A stretch of 64,000 bases of DNA, from assembly GCA_016183765.1 (NCBI GenBank), contig JACPEA010000002.1, positions 361,832-425,831 on the forward strand, given 5' to 3'. The notes below the pieces were generated by a model. It made no database searches. It had not been told where the DNA came from and saw nothing but the letters and a program-made list of their open reading frames with translations. The stretch comes from Bacteroidota bacterium. GTDB lineage: Bacteria; Bacteroidota; Bacteroidia; Chitinophagales; Chitinophagaceae. The translations under genes were made by a program, and so were the position numbers. Positions 8,976 through 17,820 of this stretch are shown in pieces; position 1 is the stretch's first letter; each line of letters starts with the position of its first letter.

Positions 8976-9107
8976 ATGCTCAAAAACACGATCTGTATCA
9001 GCTTCTTATTACTGTTCCTGGTTTCCTGTGCCACTGTTACCAGGCCGATGACCAACGCACCGGCCAAACCCACCACTGCACCGGTAGCAGCCACCACCAG
9101 TAATTGA
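8976..9107 (+). CDS. Small lipoprotein, 43 aa
   Basis: A short gene with a textbook lipoprotein signal: MLKN, a hydrophobic stretch of about 11 residues, and a lipobox LVSC with Cys18 as the lipidated residue. The mature part is only about 26 residues, rich in Ala, Pro and Thr (TNAPAKPTTAPVAATTSN), with no further membrane segment. It is the size of entericidin-like peptides but has no clear similarity to them. A bidirectional terminator follows 55 bases after the stop. Function unknown. Confidence rests on the lipobox and the terminator, not on homology. Confidence 0.65.
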   Translation: MLKNTICISFLLLFLVSCATVTRPMTNAPAKPTTAPVAATTSN

Positions 9108-9162
9108 ATGCGATAACGGGGTATTTGCCAATGCGATAACCTCTTTGTAAGATACTACCATG

Positions 9163-9194
9163 AAAAAACGCCGGCTTTTGGCCAGCGTTTTTTT
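9163..9194. terminator. Bidirectional terminator
   Basis: Hairpin with 8-bp outer arms aaaaacgc/gcgttttt, a mismatch, and an inner ggc/gcc pair, flanked by A and T tracts on both sides. It ends the small lipoprotein gene (rightward) and the TPR gene (leftward, stop 20 bases away). Confidence 0.85.
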
Positions 9195-9213
9195 ATGTAA
9201 TGAGGTTATACTC

Positions 9214-10581
9214 TTAGTATTTACCGTGTAAAGCGTCGAATTCCTTGTACTTGGCTTCAAAAGCATCAAATGCTTTGGGGTCCTTACCACGTACTTTGTC
9301 GCGCTTATACGCATACAGATTGGCCAGGAAGTCAACGGTCTTGTTGATCACGCTCTTCTCGGTATTGTTGCGGGTGGATTTGTCCTTCAGGATCACATAA
9401 GCTTTTTCCAGCCATTCCAGCGACAGGTTCAGGTTCTCGTTCAGGGGCTTCTCAATATCGGCATTGGCTTTACGGATCGGATCCAGTTTGGCTTTCAGGG
9501 CCGCTTCGGCCGCTGCTTTTTTCTTGGGATCCTTTTCCTGTGGCCTGTCGGCGTTGATGCCCTGCATGGTACGGATGTTCTGTGCATAGGTATCATCGTA
9601 CTCGCCATAGATATTGTAATACACCACCCCTACGTTGAATGCGGCAATGGCATTCTGGTTGTTCTTGGCATACGCCTTTTTGTAGGCATCCACCGCTTTC
9701 ATGTTGTACTGGCGTTCAGCGGTACTGTCGAGGTTCTTGTCCTTATGGTGTGCGTTCACAAAGATATCGGCGAACTGCAGGTATTTCATCTCACTCAGCG
9801 TACCTGCGGCATCTTCCTTATCGTACAGCGCTGTCTTTTCCGCCAGGGTCAGGTTCTGGTCCATATAATCGATCTCGAACTCATCCCAGGCAAAAGCCGG
9901 GTATAACTTGCGGCCCAATGCCACGTATTTCTTGAACAGTTCCTCGTTCTTCACAGTGGTATAGTGACTGGCCAGGAACTTATAGATATCGATGTACATT
10001 TCACCACCTACTTCTGCATCGGCCAGGCGGCTATAGTATTTGGCCGCATCGTCGGGTTTAGCGGCATTCTGGTAAGCATATGCCAGGTACAGGATCGATG
10101 TGGTATCGAAAGCAATGGTGGCATTGCTCCATTTGTTCTGGAATATATAGTCGCTGTATTCTACGGCATATTTGAAACTGCCGGCGGCATCTTCCCATTT
10201 TTTGTCGTTGAACAGTTTCACACCATTGGCGTAAGAAGTGGCGTACATATCAAAAAAGCCCTCTGCTCCTTTTTCTTTTACCTGTGCAAAGGCAGGATCG
10301 GCGGTCTTGTATGCATTGAATGCCTCATCAGCGGTGGTGAGCGCAGCCGGGTACTTGGTACGCAGGTTGGCATCCTTGTACAGGGCTGCATACACTTTTG
10401 CCTTCCAGTACAGGGCTTCCGGCTTGGTGTTCTGTTTGGCATCGGCCATCACTTTGTCTACCTCAGTCTTGGCATCTTCCATCTTGTTGATCAGGTAAGC
10501 TGTCTGCACTTTTTTCAGGTCTTGCGCCTGAACCATCTGCAGACTTCCTGCCACCAGGGCAAGTAATAAGAACTTTTTCAT
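9214..10581 (-). CDS. Exported TPR-repeat protein
   Basis: Length 455 residues. A signal peptide ends near MVQAQ (residue 20), so the protein is periplasmic or surface-associated. The rest is helical with TPR-like pairs, clear at ALYWKAKVYAALYKD, DAAGSFKYAVEY, SILYLAYAYQNAAKPDDAAKYY, AIAAFNVGVVYYNIYGEYDD and LNLSLEWLEKAYVILKD. A Lys/Ala-rich charged segment (DPKKKAAAEAALKAKLDP) precedes the last pair. TPR arrays bind protein partners; no partner is evident. The ATG is only 15 bp after the gyrA stop, so it is probably transcribed with gyrA, and it ends at the 9163-9194 terminator. Confidence 0.85.
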   Translation of the reverse strand: MKKFLLLALVAGSLQMVQAQDLKKVQTAYLINKMEDAKTEVDKVMADAKQNTKPEALYWKAKVYAALYKDANLRTKYPAALTTADEAFNAYKTADPAFAQVKEKGAEGFFDMYATSYANGVKLFNDKKWEDAAGSFKYAVEYSDYIFQNKWSNATIAFDTTSILYLAYAYQNAAKPDDAAKYYSRLADAEVGGEMYIDIYKFLASHYTTVKNEELFKKYVALGRKLYPAFAWDEFEIDYMDQNLTLAEKTALYDKEDAAGTLSEMKYLQFADIFVNAHHKDKNLDSTAERQYNMKAVDAYKKAYAKNNQNAIAAFNVGVVYYNIYGEYDDTYAQNIRTMQGINADRPQEKDPKKKAAAEAALKAKLDPIRKANADIEKPLNENLNLSLEWLEKAYVILKDKSTRNNTEKSVINKTVDFLANLYAYKRDKVRGKDPKAFDAFEAKYKEFDALHGKY

Positions 10582-10596
10582 ATTATGCGGGGTTTG

Positions 10597-13248
10597 TTAT
10601 TGATTTTCAGTAGTGTTATCGTTGTTATCTTCTATTTTATTTTCGGTGGGATCTGTGTTTTCTGCTCCCTGGTTTTCCGGGTTAACGGTTTCTTCCTCCT
10701 GTTCCTCTATCTGCGAAATAGCGGCGATCTCATCCCCCTCATCCAGCCTGATCAGGGTAACGCCCTGGGTGGCCCTGCCCGCTTCGCGGATATCCTGGAT
10801 ACCGGTGCGGATGGTGATGCCCGACTTACAGGTGATGATCAGGTCTTCTTTCTCCGTTACATACAAAATGCCTACCAAACTACCGGTTTTCTCGGTCACG
10901 TTGATGGTTTTAACACCTTTACCACCCCGGTTGGTGATGCGGTATTCGTCCACCACGGTACGTTTACCAAAGCCTTTTTCGCTTACCACCAGTATGGTAT
11001 GGGTAGGATCGTCCTTATGTATGCAGATCATGCCCACCACTTCATCGTTCTGGTTGTCTACCTCGATACCTGCTACCCCGATGGCTCCCCTGCCGGTGGG
11101 CCTTACTTTCTCTTCGGGGAAACGGATGGCACGGCCGCTCTTCACGGCCATCATGATCTCCTGGTTACCATCGGTCAACCGGGCCGATAACAGCTCATCC
11201 CCTTCGTTTATGGTGATGGCGATGATACCGTTGGCACGCTGGCGACTGAAGTCTTCCAGTGAGGTCTTTTTGATGATGCCTTTCCGGGTACAAAGTACGA
11301 CATACTGGCCCTGTACATATTCCTTGTCGTCCAGTTTCTTCACATCGATGATGGCTTTCACCTTATCGTCTGCGGGCAACTGTATCAGGTTCTGTATGGC
11401 CCTTCCCTTGCTTTGTTTCTCTCCTTCGGGGATCTCGTAAACGCGCAACCAGAAACAACGTCCTTTTTCGGTAAAGAACATCATTGTGCCGTGGGTAGAT
11501 GCCACGAACAGGTGTTCCACATAATCCTCTTCACGTGTTTTGGTGCCCACGGCTCCCCTGCCGCCGCGGCGTTGCTGGCGGTATTCGGTTGCAGATGTAC
11601 GTTTGATGTATCCGAGGTGCGAAATGGTGATCACCACGTCTTCCTCTTCGATCAGGTCTTCGATCCGCATTTCGTCTGCCAGGTACTGGATCTCTGTCTT
11701 ACGCGCATCACCGAACTTCTCTTTTACTTCGGCCAGTTCTTTTTTGATCAGCCCGTAACGCATGTCTTCACTGGCCAGCAGTTCTTTCAGGTATTTGATG
11801 GTATGGATCAGGCTGTTGAATTCTTCCACGATCTTGTCGCGCTCCATGCCGGTCAGGCGCTGTAAACGCAGTTCCAGGATGGCTTTGGCCTGGACTTCTG
11901 ATAAACCTTCTTCCTGTGTGTAGAGCTCGTTGGTCAGATCTGTGAACAGGGCCTGGGTCAGGATCCATTTTTCTTCGCGGCTCTTATTGATCAGGTTCTC
12001 CTTGGCGTCGTCCGGTGTGCGGCTGGCACGTATCAGGGCGATCACTTCGTCCAGGTGATCCAGCGCTTTCAGGTAACCTTCCAGGATATGGGCGCGTTCC
12101 TCGGCCTTGCGCAGGTCGAACCTGGCGCGGCGGATCACCACTTCCATCCTGAACTCGATGAATTCGGCGATCAGATCCTTCAGGTTCATCACCCGGGGCC
12201 TGCCCTTGCTGATGGCTACGTTATTGATACCGTAACTGGTCTGCAGTTCGGTGAATTTGTAGAGTTGGTTGATGATGACCTGTGCCACCACATCACGCTT
12301 CAGGTCCAGTACGATACGCGTTCCTTCGCGCATGTTACTTTCGTTGTTCACGTGGGCGATGCCCTCGATGGTCTTATCGTTCACCAGTTGTCCGATACGG
12401 TCGGTCAACTGGTCGCGGTTCACCTGGTAAGGTACTTCGGTGATGATGATCTGTTCGCGTCCGCTGGCCTTGGTATCCACATGCACTTTACCGCGCAGCA
12501 CTACCCTTCCGCGCCCGGTGAGCAATCCCTGGCGAACGCCTTCCATGCCGTAGATGATACCACCAGTGGGAAAGTCGGGTGCTTTTACGTAATTGATCAG
12601 TTCTTCTACCGGGATCTCGCGGTTGTCCACATATGCCACGCAACCATCCACCACTTCGCTCAGGTTATGGGGCATCATGTTGGTGGCCATACCTACGGCG
12701 ATACCTGATGAACCATTGACCAGCAGTTGCGGGATACGGGTGGGCAGTACGGAAGGCTCCTGCAGCGAATCATCGAAGTTCAGCTGGAAATCGACCGTTT
12801 CTTTTTCGATATCATCCAGCATGGCTTCAGACAATCGTTGCAGACGTGCTTCGGTATAACGCATGGCTGCCGGTGGGTCGCCATCCTGGTTACCAAAGTT
12901 ACCCTGGCCATCTACCAGTGTGTAACGCATGGTCCAGTCCTGGGCCATACGCACCAGGGTATCATAGATCGAGGAGTCGCCGTGCGGGTGATATTTACCC
13001 ATCACTTCCCCCACAATACGGGCTGATTTTTTATAGGGTTTGTTGCTGTTGTTGCCCAGTTCGTTCATGGCGTAGAGCACGCGGCGGTGAACGGGTTTGA
13101 ATCCGTCCCGCACATCGGGCAGGGCCCGGCCAACGATCACCGACATCGAATAGTCGATGTAAGCGGTCTTCATTTGCTCTTCGATATTCACCTGAATAAT
13201 CCGGTCGTTATCATTGGTTTTTTCCGGTGGTAACAGATTGTCTTCCAT
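10597..13248 (-). CDS. gyrA: DNA gyrase subunit A
   Basis: Breakage-reunion subunit of the type II topoisomerase that introduces negative supercoils. Length 883 residues. The N-terminal winged-helix domain has [10 protein letters not shown] (residues 87-96) with Ser92 and Asp96 at the quinolone-contact positions, the wild-type state. The catalytic tyrosine is Tyr131 in [10 protein letters not shown]. Coiled-coil and C-gate follow, then the beta-pinwheel domain with the GyrA-box QRRGGRG, which separates it from ParC. The C-terminus is a Glu/Asn/Asp-rich acidic tail of about 45 residues. gyrB is not in the window. The leader carries a hairpin and direct repeats, and a perfect DnaA box lies further upstream. 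Confidence 0.98.
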   Translation of the reverse strand: MEDNLLPPEKTNDNDRIIQVNIEEQMKTAYIDYSMSVIVGRALPDVRDGFKPVHRRVLYAMNELGNNSNKPYKKSARIVGEVMGKYHPHGDSSIYDTLVRMAQDWTMRYTLVDGQGNFGNQDGDPPAAMRYTEARLQRLSEAMLDDIEKETVDFQLNFDDSLQEPSVLPTRIPQLLVNGSSGIAVGMATNMMPHNLSEVVDGCVAYVDNREIPVEELINYVKAPDFPTGGIIYGMEGVRQGLLTGRGRVVLRGKVHVDTKASGREQIIITEVPYQVNRDQLTDRIGQLVNDKTIEGIAHVNNESNMREGTRIVLDLKRDVVAQVIINQLYKFTELQTSYGINNVAISKGRPRVMNLKDLIAEFIEFRMEVVIRRARFDLRKAEERAHILEGYLKALDHLDEVIALIRASRTPDDAKENLINKSREEKWILTQALFTDLTNELYTQEEGLSEVQAKAILELRLQRLTGMERDKIVEEFNSLIHTIKYLKELLASEDMRYGLIKKELAEVKEKFGDARKTEIQYLADEMRIEDLIEEEDVVITISHLGYIKRTSATEYRQQRRGGRGAVGTKTREEDYVEHLFVASTHGTMMFFTEKGRCFWLRVYEIPEGEKQSKGRAIQNLIQLPADDKVKAIIDVKKLDDKEYVQGQYVVLCTRKGIIKKTSLEDFSRQRANGIIAITINEGDELLSARLTDGNQEIMMAVKSGRAIRFPEEKVRPTGRGAIGVAGIEVDNQNDEVVGMICIHKDDPTHTILVVSEKGFGKRTVVDEYRITNRGGKGVKTINVTEKTGSLVGILYVTEKEDLIITCKSGITIRTGIQDIREAGRATQGVTLIRLDEGDEIAAISQIEEQEEETVNPENQGAENTDPTENKIEDNNDNTTENQ

Positions 13249-13279
13249 GTGTGTGATTCCGTGAGATTTTAGTTCTATG

Positions 13280-13311
13280 ACAGGTTGCTAAACAGCCCTG
13301 TTTACAGGTTG
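13280..13311 (-). promoter_or_regulatory. gyrA leader hairpin between direct repeats
   Basis: A perfect inverted repeat, TAAACAG at 13289-13295 and CTGTTTA at 13298-13304 with a 2-base centre, is bracketed by two copies of ACAGGTTG (13280-13287 and 13304-13311). It sits between the proposed -7 box and the gyrA ATG, so it would be in the 5' leader of the mRNA. Role unknown. Confidence 0.5.
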
Positions 13312-13312
13312 G

Positions 13313-13320
13313 CGAAGATA
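13313..13320 (-). promoter_or_regulatory. Putative -7 promoter box of gyrA
   Basis: TATCTTCG on the minus strand, one base off the Bacteroidota -7 consensus TAnnTTTG. The same variant precedes the threonine aldolase gene. It predicts a leader of roughly 60 bases. Confidence 0.5.
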
Positions 13321-13370
13321 CTTTTTTTAAGGGGGAAAAGGGGCCAAAAACGGCTCTTTTTTAAGGGGTT

Positions 13371-13379
13371 TTATCCACA
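13371..13379 (+). promoter_or_regulatory. DnaA box upstream of gyrA
   Basis: Perfect TTATCCACA, about 50 bp upstream of the putative gyrA -7 box. A second perfect box lies upstream of dnaE at 56657-56665. A single 9-mer can occur by chance, so binding is not established. Confidence 0.45.
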
Positions 13380-13443
13380 GTTGTGAACTCGGCCCACAGA
13401 TGCGATCGGGGTGTTGCCAGCCGTTTGGCAGATAGCATGAAAA

Positions 13444-13470
13444 AAGGGTTTCCTTTTACAGGAAACCCTT
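13444..13470 (-). terminator. Terminator of the DUF2807 gene
   Basis: Perfect 10-bp stem, aagggtttcc/ggaaaccctt with a 7-base loop, followed on the minus strand by a T-run. It lies 27 bases after the stop of the leftward gene. Confidence 0.85.
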
Positions 13471-13497
13471 GTCTGTATTGAATTGTATGTACTGATA

Positions 13498-14211
13498 TCA
13501 GTTCACCCGCTTGATGCTTCCCCCACCGCTTTTGCTGGTATGGGAAGTAGCGGTTCCTTTGTAATACACATCGCTGCCGCCGCTGGCATTGGCCTGCAGC
13601 TCTTTGTTGGCGGTAATGCGTACATCGCTGCCACCACTGGATTCGATGGTGCAGGTATTGGATACCAGTTCAAAACCATGCACATCGCTGCCTCCGCTGG
13701 CGGTGATCGAGAGTTGATCAGCCCTGCCGGAAATATAGGCATCGGAGCCGCCGCTGGCAGATAATTTTAACACACCGGCATCCAGTTTACCACGAAAATC
13801 GGAGCCCCCGGAAAGGGTCAGTGAGAGTTTCTCTGTGGTCAGCTGGTCTTCAATATACACATCCGACCCGCCTGAAGCTGAGAGTTCCTCCAGTTTTTTC
13901 ACCGACACATAAGCTTTCAGTTTGCGGTTACCGAACCAGTTCAGTCGCCAGGTGCCTTCCTGGTTAAAGGATATTTTCAATACGCCATTCACCACTTCGG
14001 TTCGTATGCGGCTGCGATAATCGTTGGTGGAAGCACTCACCGCAACGGCCTCATCATTGCCCTGGCTAAGGTAGAGGTCTACCCCATCGGCTATCTCGAT
14101 CGCGAGGAAACTGCCCACATTCCTTACGATGGCATTGCCATCGTGCACCGTTTTTTGTGCAGATGCGGCCAGTGTGGTGAGCAGGAGCAAGAAGTAGATT
14201 ATTTTTTTCAT
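13498..14211 (-). CDS. Exported head-GIN-domain (DUF2807) protein
   Basis: Length 237 residues, with a signal peptide ending near ASAQ (residue 19). The body matches the DUF2807 'GIN domain' family, predicted right-handed beta-helix proteins of the Bacteroidota cell surface; their molecular function is not established. An internal repeat is striking: SGGSD occurs six times at intervals of about 17-22 residues from around residue 113 on, and the C-terminus ends in a seventh, degenerate SGGGS. The Gly-Gly-Ser-Asp turns would stack along one face of the helix. The gene stands alone, with its own terminator and core-genome base composition. Confidence 0.85.
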   Translation of the reverse strand: MKKIIYFLLLLTTLAASAQKTVHDGNAIVRNVGSFLAIEIADGVDLYLSQGNDEAVAVSASTNDYRSRIRTEVVNGVLKISFNQEGTWRLNWFGNRKLKAYVSVKKLEELSASGGSDVYIEDQLTTEKLSLTLSGGSDFRGKLDAGVLKLSASGGSDAYISGRADQLSITASGGSDVHGFELVSNTCTIESSGGSDVRITANKELQANASGGSDVYYKGTATSHTSKSGGGSIKRVN

Positions 14212-14378
14212 GCAGGATCATTTGTTTTGTAACGGATGCCCGGGAAAAATGTTACAGCCTGCTTTCAGGAAACTTTATTTTACCGGTAAAGAAAGATAGG
14301 GAGAACTTTTTACGGTTAAAGAACGCTGATCGACCATGACCGGTTTTTGCGGTAAGGAATGCGGAAGTGAATACTCAG

Positions 14379-14386
14379 TATCTTTA
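14379..14386 (+). promoter_or_regulatory. Putative -7 box
   Basis: TATCTTTA, one base off TAnnTTTG, ending 6 bases before the ATG at 14393. It implies a very short leader and argues against the upstream in-frame ATG at 14336. Confidence 0.5.
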
Positions 14387-14392
14387 CAGATT

Positions 14393-15694
14393 ATGAAACA
14401 GCTCCTCCTCTTTGGCGCCGGCAAGTCGGCCACCGTACTGATTGATTACCTGAAACAGACCGCTACGCAGAAACAATGGCAGGTAACCATTGCGGATCTG
14501 AACCTGGCCGCCGTACAGGCCAAAGTAGGCGATCATGCCCGGGTGAAAGCGGTGGGTGTTTCGATCAATGATGCTACTGCCAGGCAGGCACTGATCCTGC
14601 AGGCCGATGTGGTGATCTCTTTACTGCCTCCTGCCCTGCACTATACGGTGGCGCTGGATTGCCTGGCATTTGGCAAACACCTGCTTACGGCATCGTATGT
14701 GGATGACAAGATACGTGCACTGGCCGCAGAGATCAAGGAAAAACAGATCCTGTTCCTTTGTGAGATGGGACTTGATCCCGGCATCGATCATATGAGCGCT
14801 ATGCAACTGATCCACCGGATCAAGGCCAAGGGTGGACGGATCGAATCCTTCTTTTCGCATTGCGGCGGATTGGTGGCTCCGGAGAGTGATACCAACCCCT
14901 GGCACTACAAGATCAGCTGGAACCCCAGGAATGTGGTGCTGGCTGGAAAAGCGGGAGCCATCTACAAAGAAGATACGGCTGTACAGCGCAGGACCTACGA
15001 ACAGGTTTTTACCGGCTGTGGCGAAGTGAACATTCAAGGCCTGGGCACATTAGCCTATTACCCCAACAGGGATTCCCTGAGTTATATCCCTACTTACGGA
15101 CTGGAAAATACTGCCACTTTCAAACGCACCACCTTGCGTTACCCTGATTTCTGTACGGGCTGGAAACAGTTGATAGACCTGGGGTTAACGGATGAAACGG
15201 ATTCCGTGGCTACTGATGGACTTAGCATAGCTGAATTCCTGCAGCAGCGGTGCCGGGACAGGAAGATCCGCTTTGAGGCGATGACCCCCTTATTGCAGGA
15301 ACAGTTCCTTTTCCTCGGCTGGAACGACGATACCCTCATCAACAAAGGTCATTGCTGTTCTGCAGATGTATTACAGTTCATCCTGGAAAAACAATGGGTA
15401 CTGTTACCGGGCGACAAGGATCTGGTGGTGATGCTGCACGAGCTGGGTTATGAAATGGACGGCGCTCATTACCAGGTCAGCAGCAGCCTTGTGGTGACCG
15501 GTGAAGACCATATCCGTACCGCCATGGCCAAAACAGTGGGCCTGCCGCTGGGCATTGCCGCCACTTTACTGCTTGAAGGACAGATCCGGGAAACGGGATT
15601 GCATATCCCCATCATTCCGGCTATCTATGAACCGGTACTGCAGAAACTTCAGGAGCAGGGAATCGTTTTCCACGAAACTGCGGGAGGAAAATAA
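14393..15694 (+). CDS. Saccharopine dehydrogenase-family protein
   Basis: Length 433 residues from the ATG at 14393; an in-frame ATG at 14336 exists but would lie upstream of the likely transcription start. The N-terminus is a Rossmann nucleotide-binding fold (LLLFGAGKSATVLIDYL) as in saccharopine reductase, followed by the catalytic/dimerisation region with EMGLDPGIDHMSAM and SHCGGLVAPESDTNPW, motifs typical of the saccharopine dehydrogenase C-terminal domain. It may make or break saccharopine in lysine metabolism (the glutamate-forming reaction in lysine degradation). A lysine-ketoglutarate reductase partner is not in the window, so the exact substrate is open. Confidence 0.85.
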   Translation: MKQLLLFGAGKSATVLIDYLKQTATQKQWQVTIADLNLAAVQAKVGDHARVKAVGVSINDATARQALILQADVVISLLPPALHYTVALDCLAFGKHLLTASYVDDKIRALAAEIKEKQILFLCEMGLDPGIDHMSAMQLIHRIKAKGGRIESFFSHCGGLVAPESDTNPWHYKISWNPRNVVLAGKAGAIYKEDTAVQRRTYEQVFTGCGEVNIQGLGTLAYYPNRDSLSYIPTYGLENTATFKRTTLRYPDFCTGWKQLIDLGLTDETDSVATDGLSIAEFLQQRCRDRKIRFEAMTPLLQEQFLFLGWNDDTLINKGHCCSADVLQFILEKQWVLLPGDKDLVVMLHELGYEMDGAHYQVSSSLVVTGEDHIRTAMAKTVGLPLGIAATLLLEGQIRETGLHIPIIPAIYEPVLQKLQEQGIVFHETAGGK

Positions 15695-15695
15695 G

Positions 15696-15797
15696 GTACG
15701 AGGAACAAGAATCAAGGAACAAGCATCAAGAAAAAAGAATCAAGAATCAAGAAACAAGCATCAGGTATCCAGCATCCAGCATCCAGAAATCCAGCCG
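15696..15797. repeat. Low-complexity repeats between convergent genes
   Basis: A purine-rich stretch of degenerate units of the type caagaatc/caaggaac/caagcatc, turning into tandem gcatccaga-type units. It holds no reading frame of interest and sits between the convergent saccharopine dehydrogenase-like and rnr genes. Similar intergenic wording recurs at 23.8 kb and 61.9 kb. Confidence 0.75.
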
Positions 15798-15798
15798 C

Positions 15799-17820
15799 TT
15801 ATTTCTTTTTGGTCTTTTGCGACTTGTTCTTTGGTTTGTCTTTTTTCTCGTCGTCCTCTGCATTGATGACCCATTCGTAATCAAGCTGCCTTTTTTCGAG
15901 ATTGGCTGCCACTACGCGGATGAAGACCTTATCGCCCATGCGGAAAGTTCTGCCGCTGCGTCTGCCTACCAGGCTGTAATCACCATCTACATGGCGGAAA
16001 TCATCATAGTCTGAGAGACTGATGATGCTTACCAGTCCTTCACATTTATGCGCCACTGTTTCTACCCAGAAACCAAAACTGGCAACACCGCTTACGATTC
16101 CTTCAAATACTTCGCCAATATGATCGCGCAGGAATTCCACCTGTTTGTATTTATTGCCGGCACGTTCGCATTCCATCGCCGCCCGTTCGCGTTCGCTGCT
16201 GTGTTTGCATTTCTCCTCCATCTTTTTATCGGTCAGCGGCTGGTCGTTCAGGATGGACTCCAGTACCCGGTGTACCAGTACGTCAGGATAACGGCGTATG
16301 GGCGAAGTGAAATGGCAGTAGTATTCGAATGCCAGTCCGTAGTGGCCGATATTCTCCGTTGTGTAAATGGCTTTGGCCATGGTACGGATACCCAGCTGTT
16401 CCAGCACATGCTGTTCGGGTTTTCCTTCCACATTTTTCAGCATGGAATTGAAGCTTTGCGCAATGGCCTGTGGTGAGGAAGTATCAAAACTATGCCCGTG
16501 TTTTTTGGCAAAAATGATAAAGGGGGCCAGTTTCTCTTCATCGGGCCTGTCGTGCACCCGGTATGGGAATGGTAATGGTTTCTTATTGATCTTGAGTTTA
16601 GCCACATTCTCGGCAACGGTTCTGTTGGCCAGCAGCATGAATTCTTCGATCAGCTGATGTGATTCCTTGCTTTCTTTCACCACCACTGCAATGGGTTTCC
16701 CTTTCTCATCCAGTTTAAAACGTACTTCCTGTGAGGAAAAATTGATGGCGCCCCTGCTGAAACGTTTCTTGCGCAGTTGCTGGGCTATGTCGTTCAGTAA
16801 CAGGATCTCGTTCTCGTGTTTACCTTTCCGGGTCTCAATGATCTGCTGTACATCCTCATACGCATAACGATGGTCTGAATGGATCACGGTTTTTCCCAGC
16901 CAGTATTGTTTTACTTCGCCTTTCCCGTTCATCTGGAAAATGGCCGAGAAAGTGAATTTGTCCTCATGCGGGCGCAGTGAACACAGTTCGTTCGAGATCC
17001 TTTCCGGCAGCATCGGGTTCACCCGGTCGGGCAGGTAAACGGATGTGGCGCGTTTATAGGCTTCCTGGTCAAGTTCGGTATCGGGATGCACATAATAACT
17101 CACATCTGCAATATGCACGCCGATCTCATACAGGCCATTATGGAGCGTACGGATCGAGAGGGCATCGTCGAAATCTTTGGCGTCTGCCGGGTCGATGGTG
17201 AACGTGAGTATGTCGCGACAGTCCTTTCTTTTTTTGATCTCTTCGCTGTCCAGCACATCGGGCAGTCGCTCCGATTCTTCCTGCACATCTTCCGGGAAAA
17301 ACAGCGGGAACCCTGCCTGTGCCAGCAGCTCTTTCATGGCCGCATCATTTTCGTCTTCCGGCTGCATGATGCTTACTACCGTGCCTACGGGTTTCTTGTC
17401 GTCCTTGTCCCATTTCAGTAAACGTGCCACTACCCTGTCGCGGTTCTTTGCCCCGTTCAGTTCCGCCAGGGGTATGAAGAGGTCGGGCATGGGTTTATCG
17501 GTATCCGGAACAAAAAAAGCATAGTTGGTGGATAACTGTATGTGTCCGATGAACTCTGTCTGTTTGCGTGTGACCACTTCGGTGATCTTTCCTTCTTTTT
17601 TGCCAGTACGGGTGTTCTCCTTGAATACTTTTACCCGAACGGTATCGCCGTTCAGTGCCGTGTTGAAATCGCCCGGGCGGACCAGCACATCGCCTTCGAT
17701 ATTCTCAACGATCACATAGCCCATTCCTGAACGGGTAACTTCCAGTTTCCCTTTTAAGAGAAGCTGGGCTGCAGGTTTGCCCTTTGATTTGGACCTGGTT
17801 TTTGTTTTTTTCTTACTCAT
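15799..17820 (-). CDS. rnr: Ribonuclease R
   Basis: Processive 3'-5' exoribonuclease that degrades structured RNA. Length 673 residues. A Lys-rich start (MSKKKTKTRSKSKGK) is followed by a cold-shock domain, the RNB catalytic domain with DPADAKDFDDALS holding the metal-binding aspartates, and a C-terminal S1 domain (about 565-650). The protein ends in another Lys-rich tail. It is shorter than E. coli RNase R because the N-terminal helix-turn-helix is absent. The start codon overlaps the lpxK stop (ATGA), so it is the last gene of a bioD/cyclo-ligase/lpxK/rnr transcript. Confidence 0.95.
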   Translation of the reverse strand: MSKKKTKTRSKSKGKPAAQLLLKGKLEVTRSGMGYVIVENIEGDVLVRPGDFNTALNGDTVRVKVFKENTRTGKKEGKITEVVTRKQTEFIGHIQLSTNYAFFVPDTDKPMPDLFIPLAELNGAKNRDRVVARLLKWDKDDKKPVGTVVSIMQPEDENDAAMKELLAQAGFPLFFPEDVQEESERLPDVLDSEEIKKRKDCRDILTFTIDPADAKDFDDALSIRTLHNGLYEIGVHIADVSYYVHPDTELDQEAYKRATSVYLPDRVNPMLPERISNELCSLRPHEDKFTFSAIFQMNGKGEVKQYWLGKTVIHSDHRYAYEDVQQIIETRKGKHENEILLLNDIAQQLRKKRFSRGAINFSSQEVRFKLDEKGKPIAVVVKESKESHQLIEEFMLLANRTVAENVAKLKINKKPLPFPYRVHDRPDEEKLAPFIIFAKKHGHSFDTSSPQAIAQSFNSMLKNVEGKPEQHVLEQLGIRTMAKAIYTTENIGHYGLAFEYYCHFTSPIRRYPDVLVHRVLESILNDQPLTDKKMEEKCKHSSERERAAMECERAGNKYKQVEFLRDHIGEVFEGIVSGVASFGFWVETVAHKCEGLVSIISLSDYDDFRHVDGDYSLVGRRSGRTFRMGDKVFIRVVAANLEKRQLDYEWVINAEDDEKKDKPKNKSQKTKKK

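Noticed and set aside
11413..13026. Several rightward open frames of 80-220 codons
   Set aside because: Antisense shadows of gyrA.
15696..15797. Possible CRISPR-like array
   Set aside because: Units are degenerate, too short, without constant repeat and unique spacers, and no cas gene is present. The same holds for 23759-23983 and 61849-62040.
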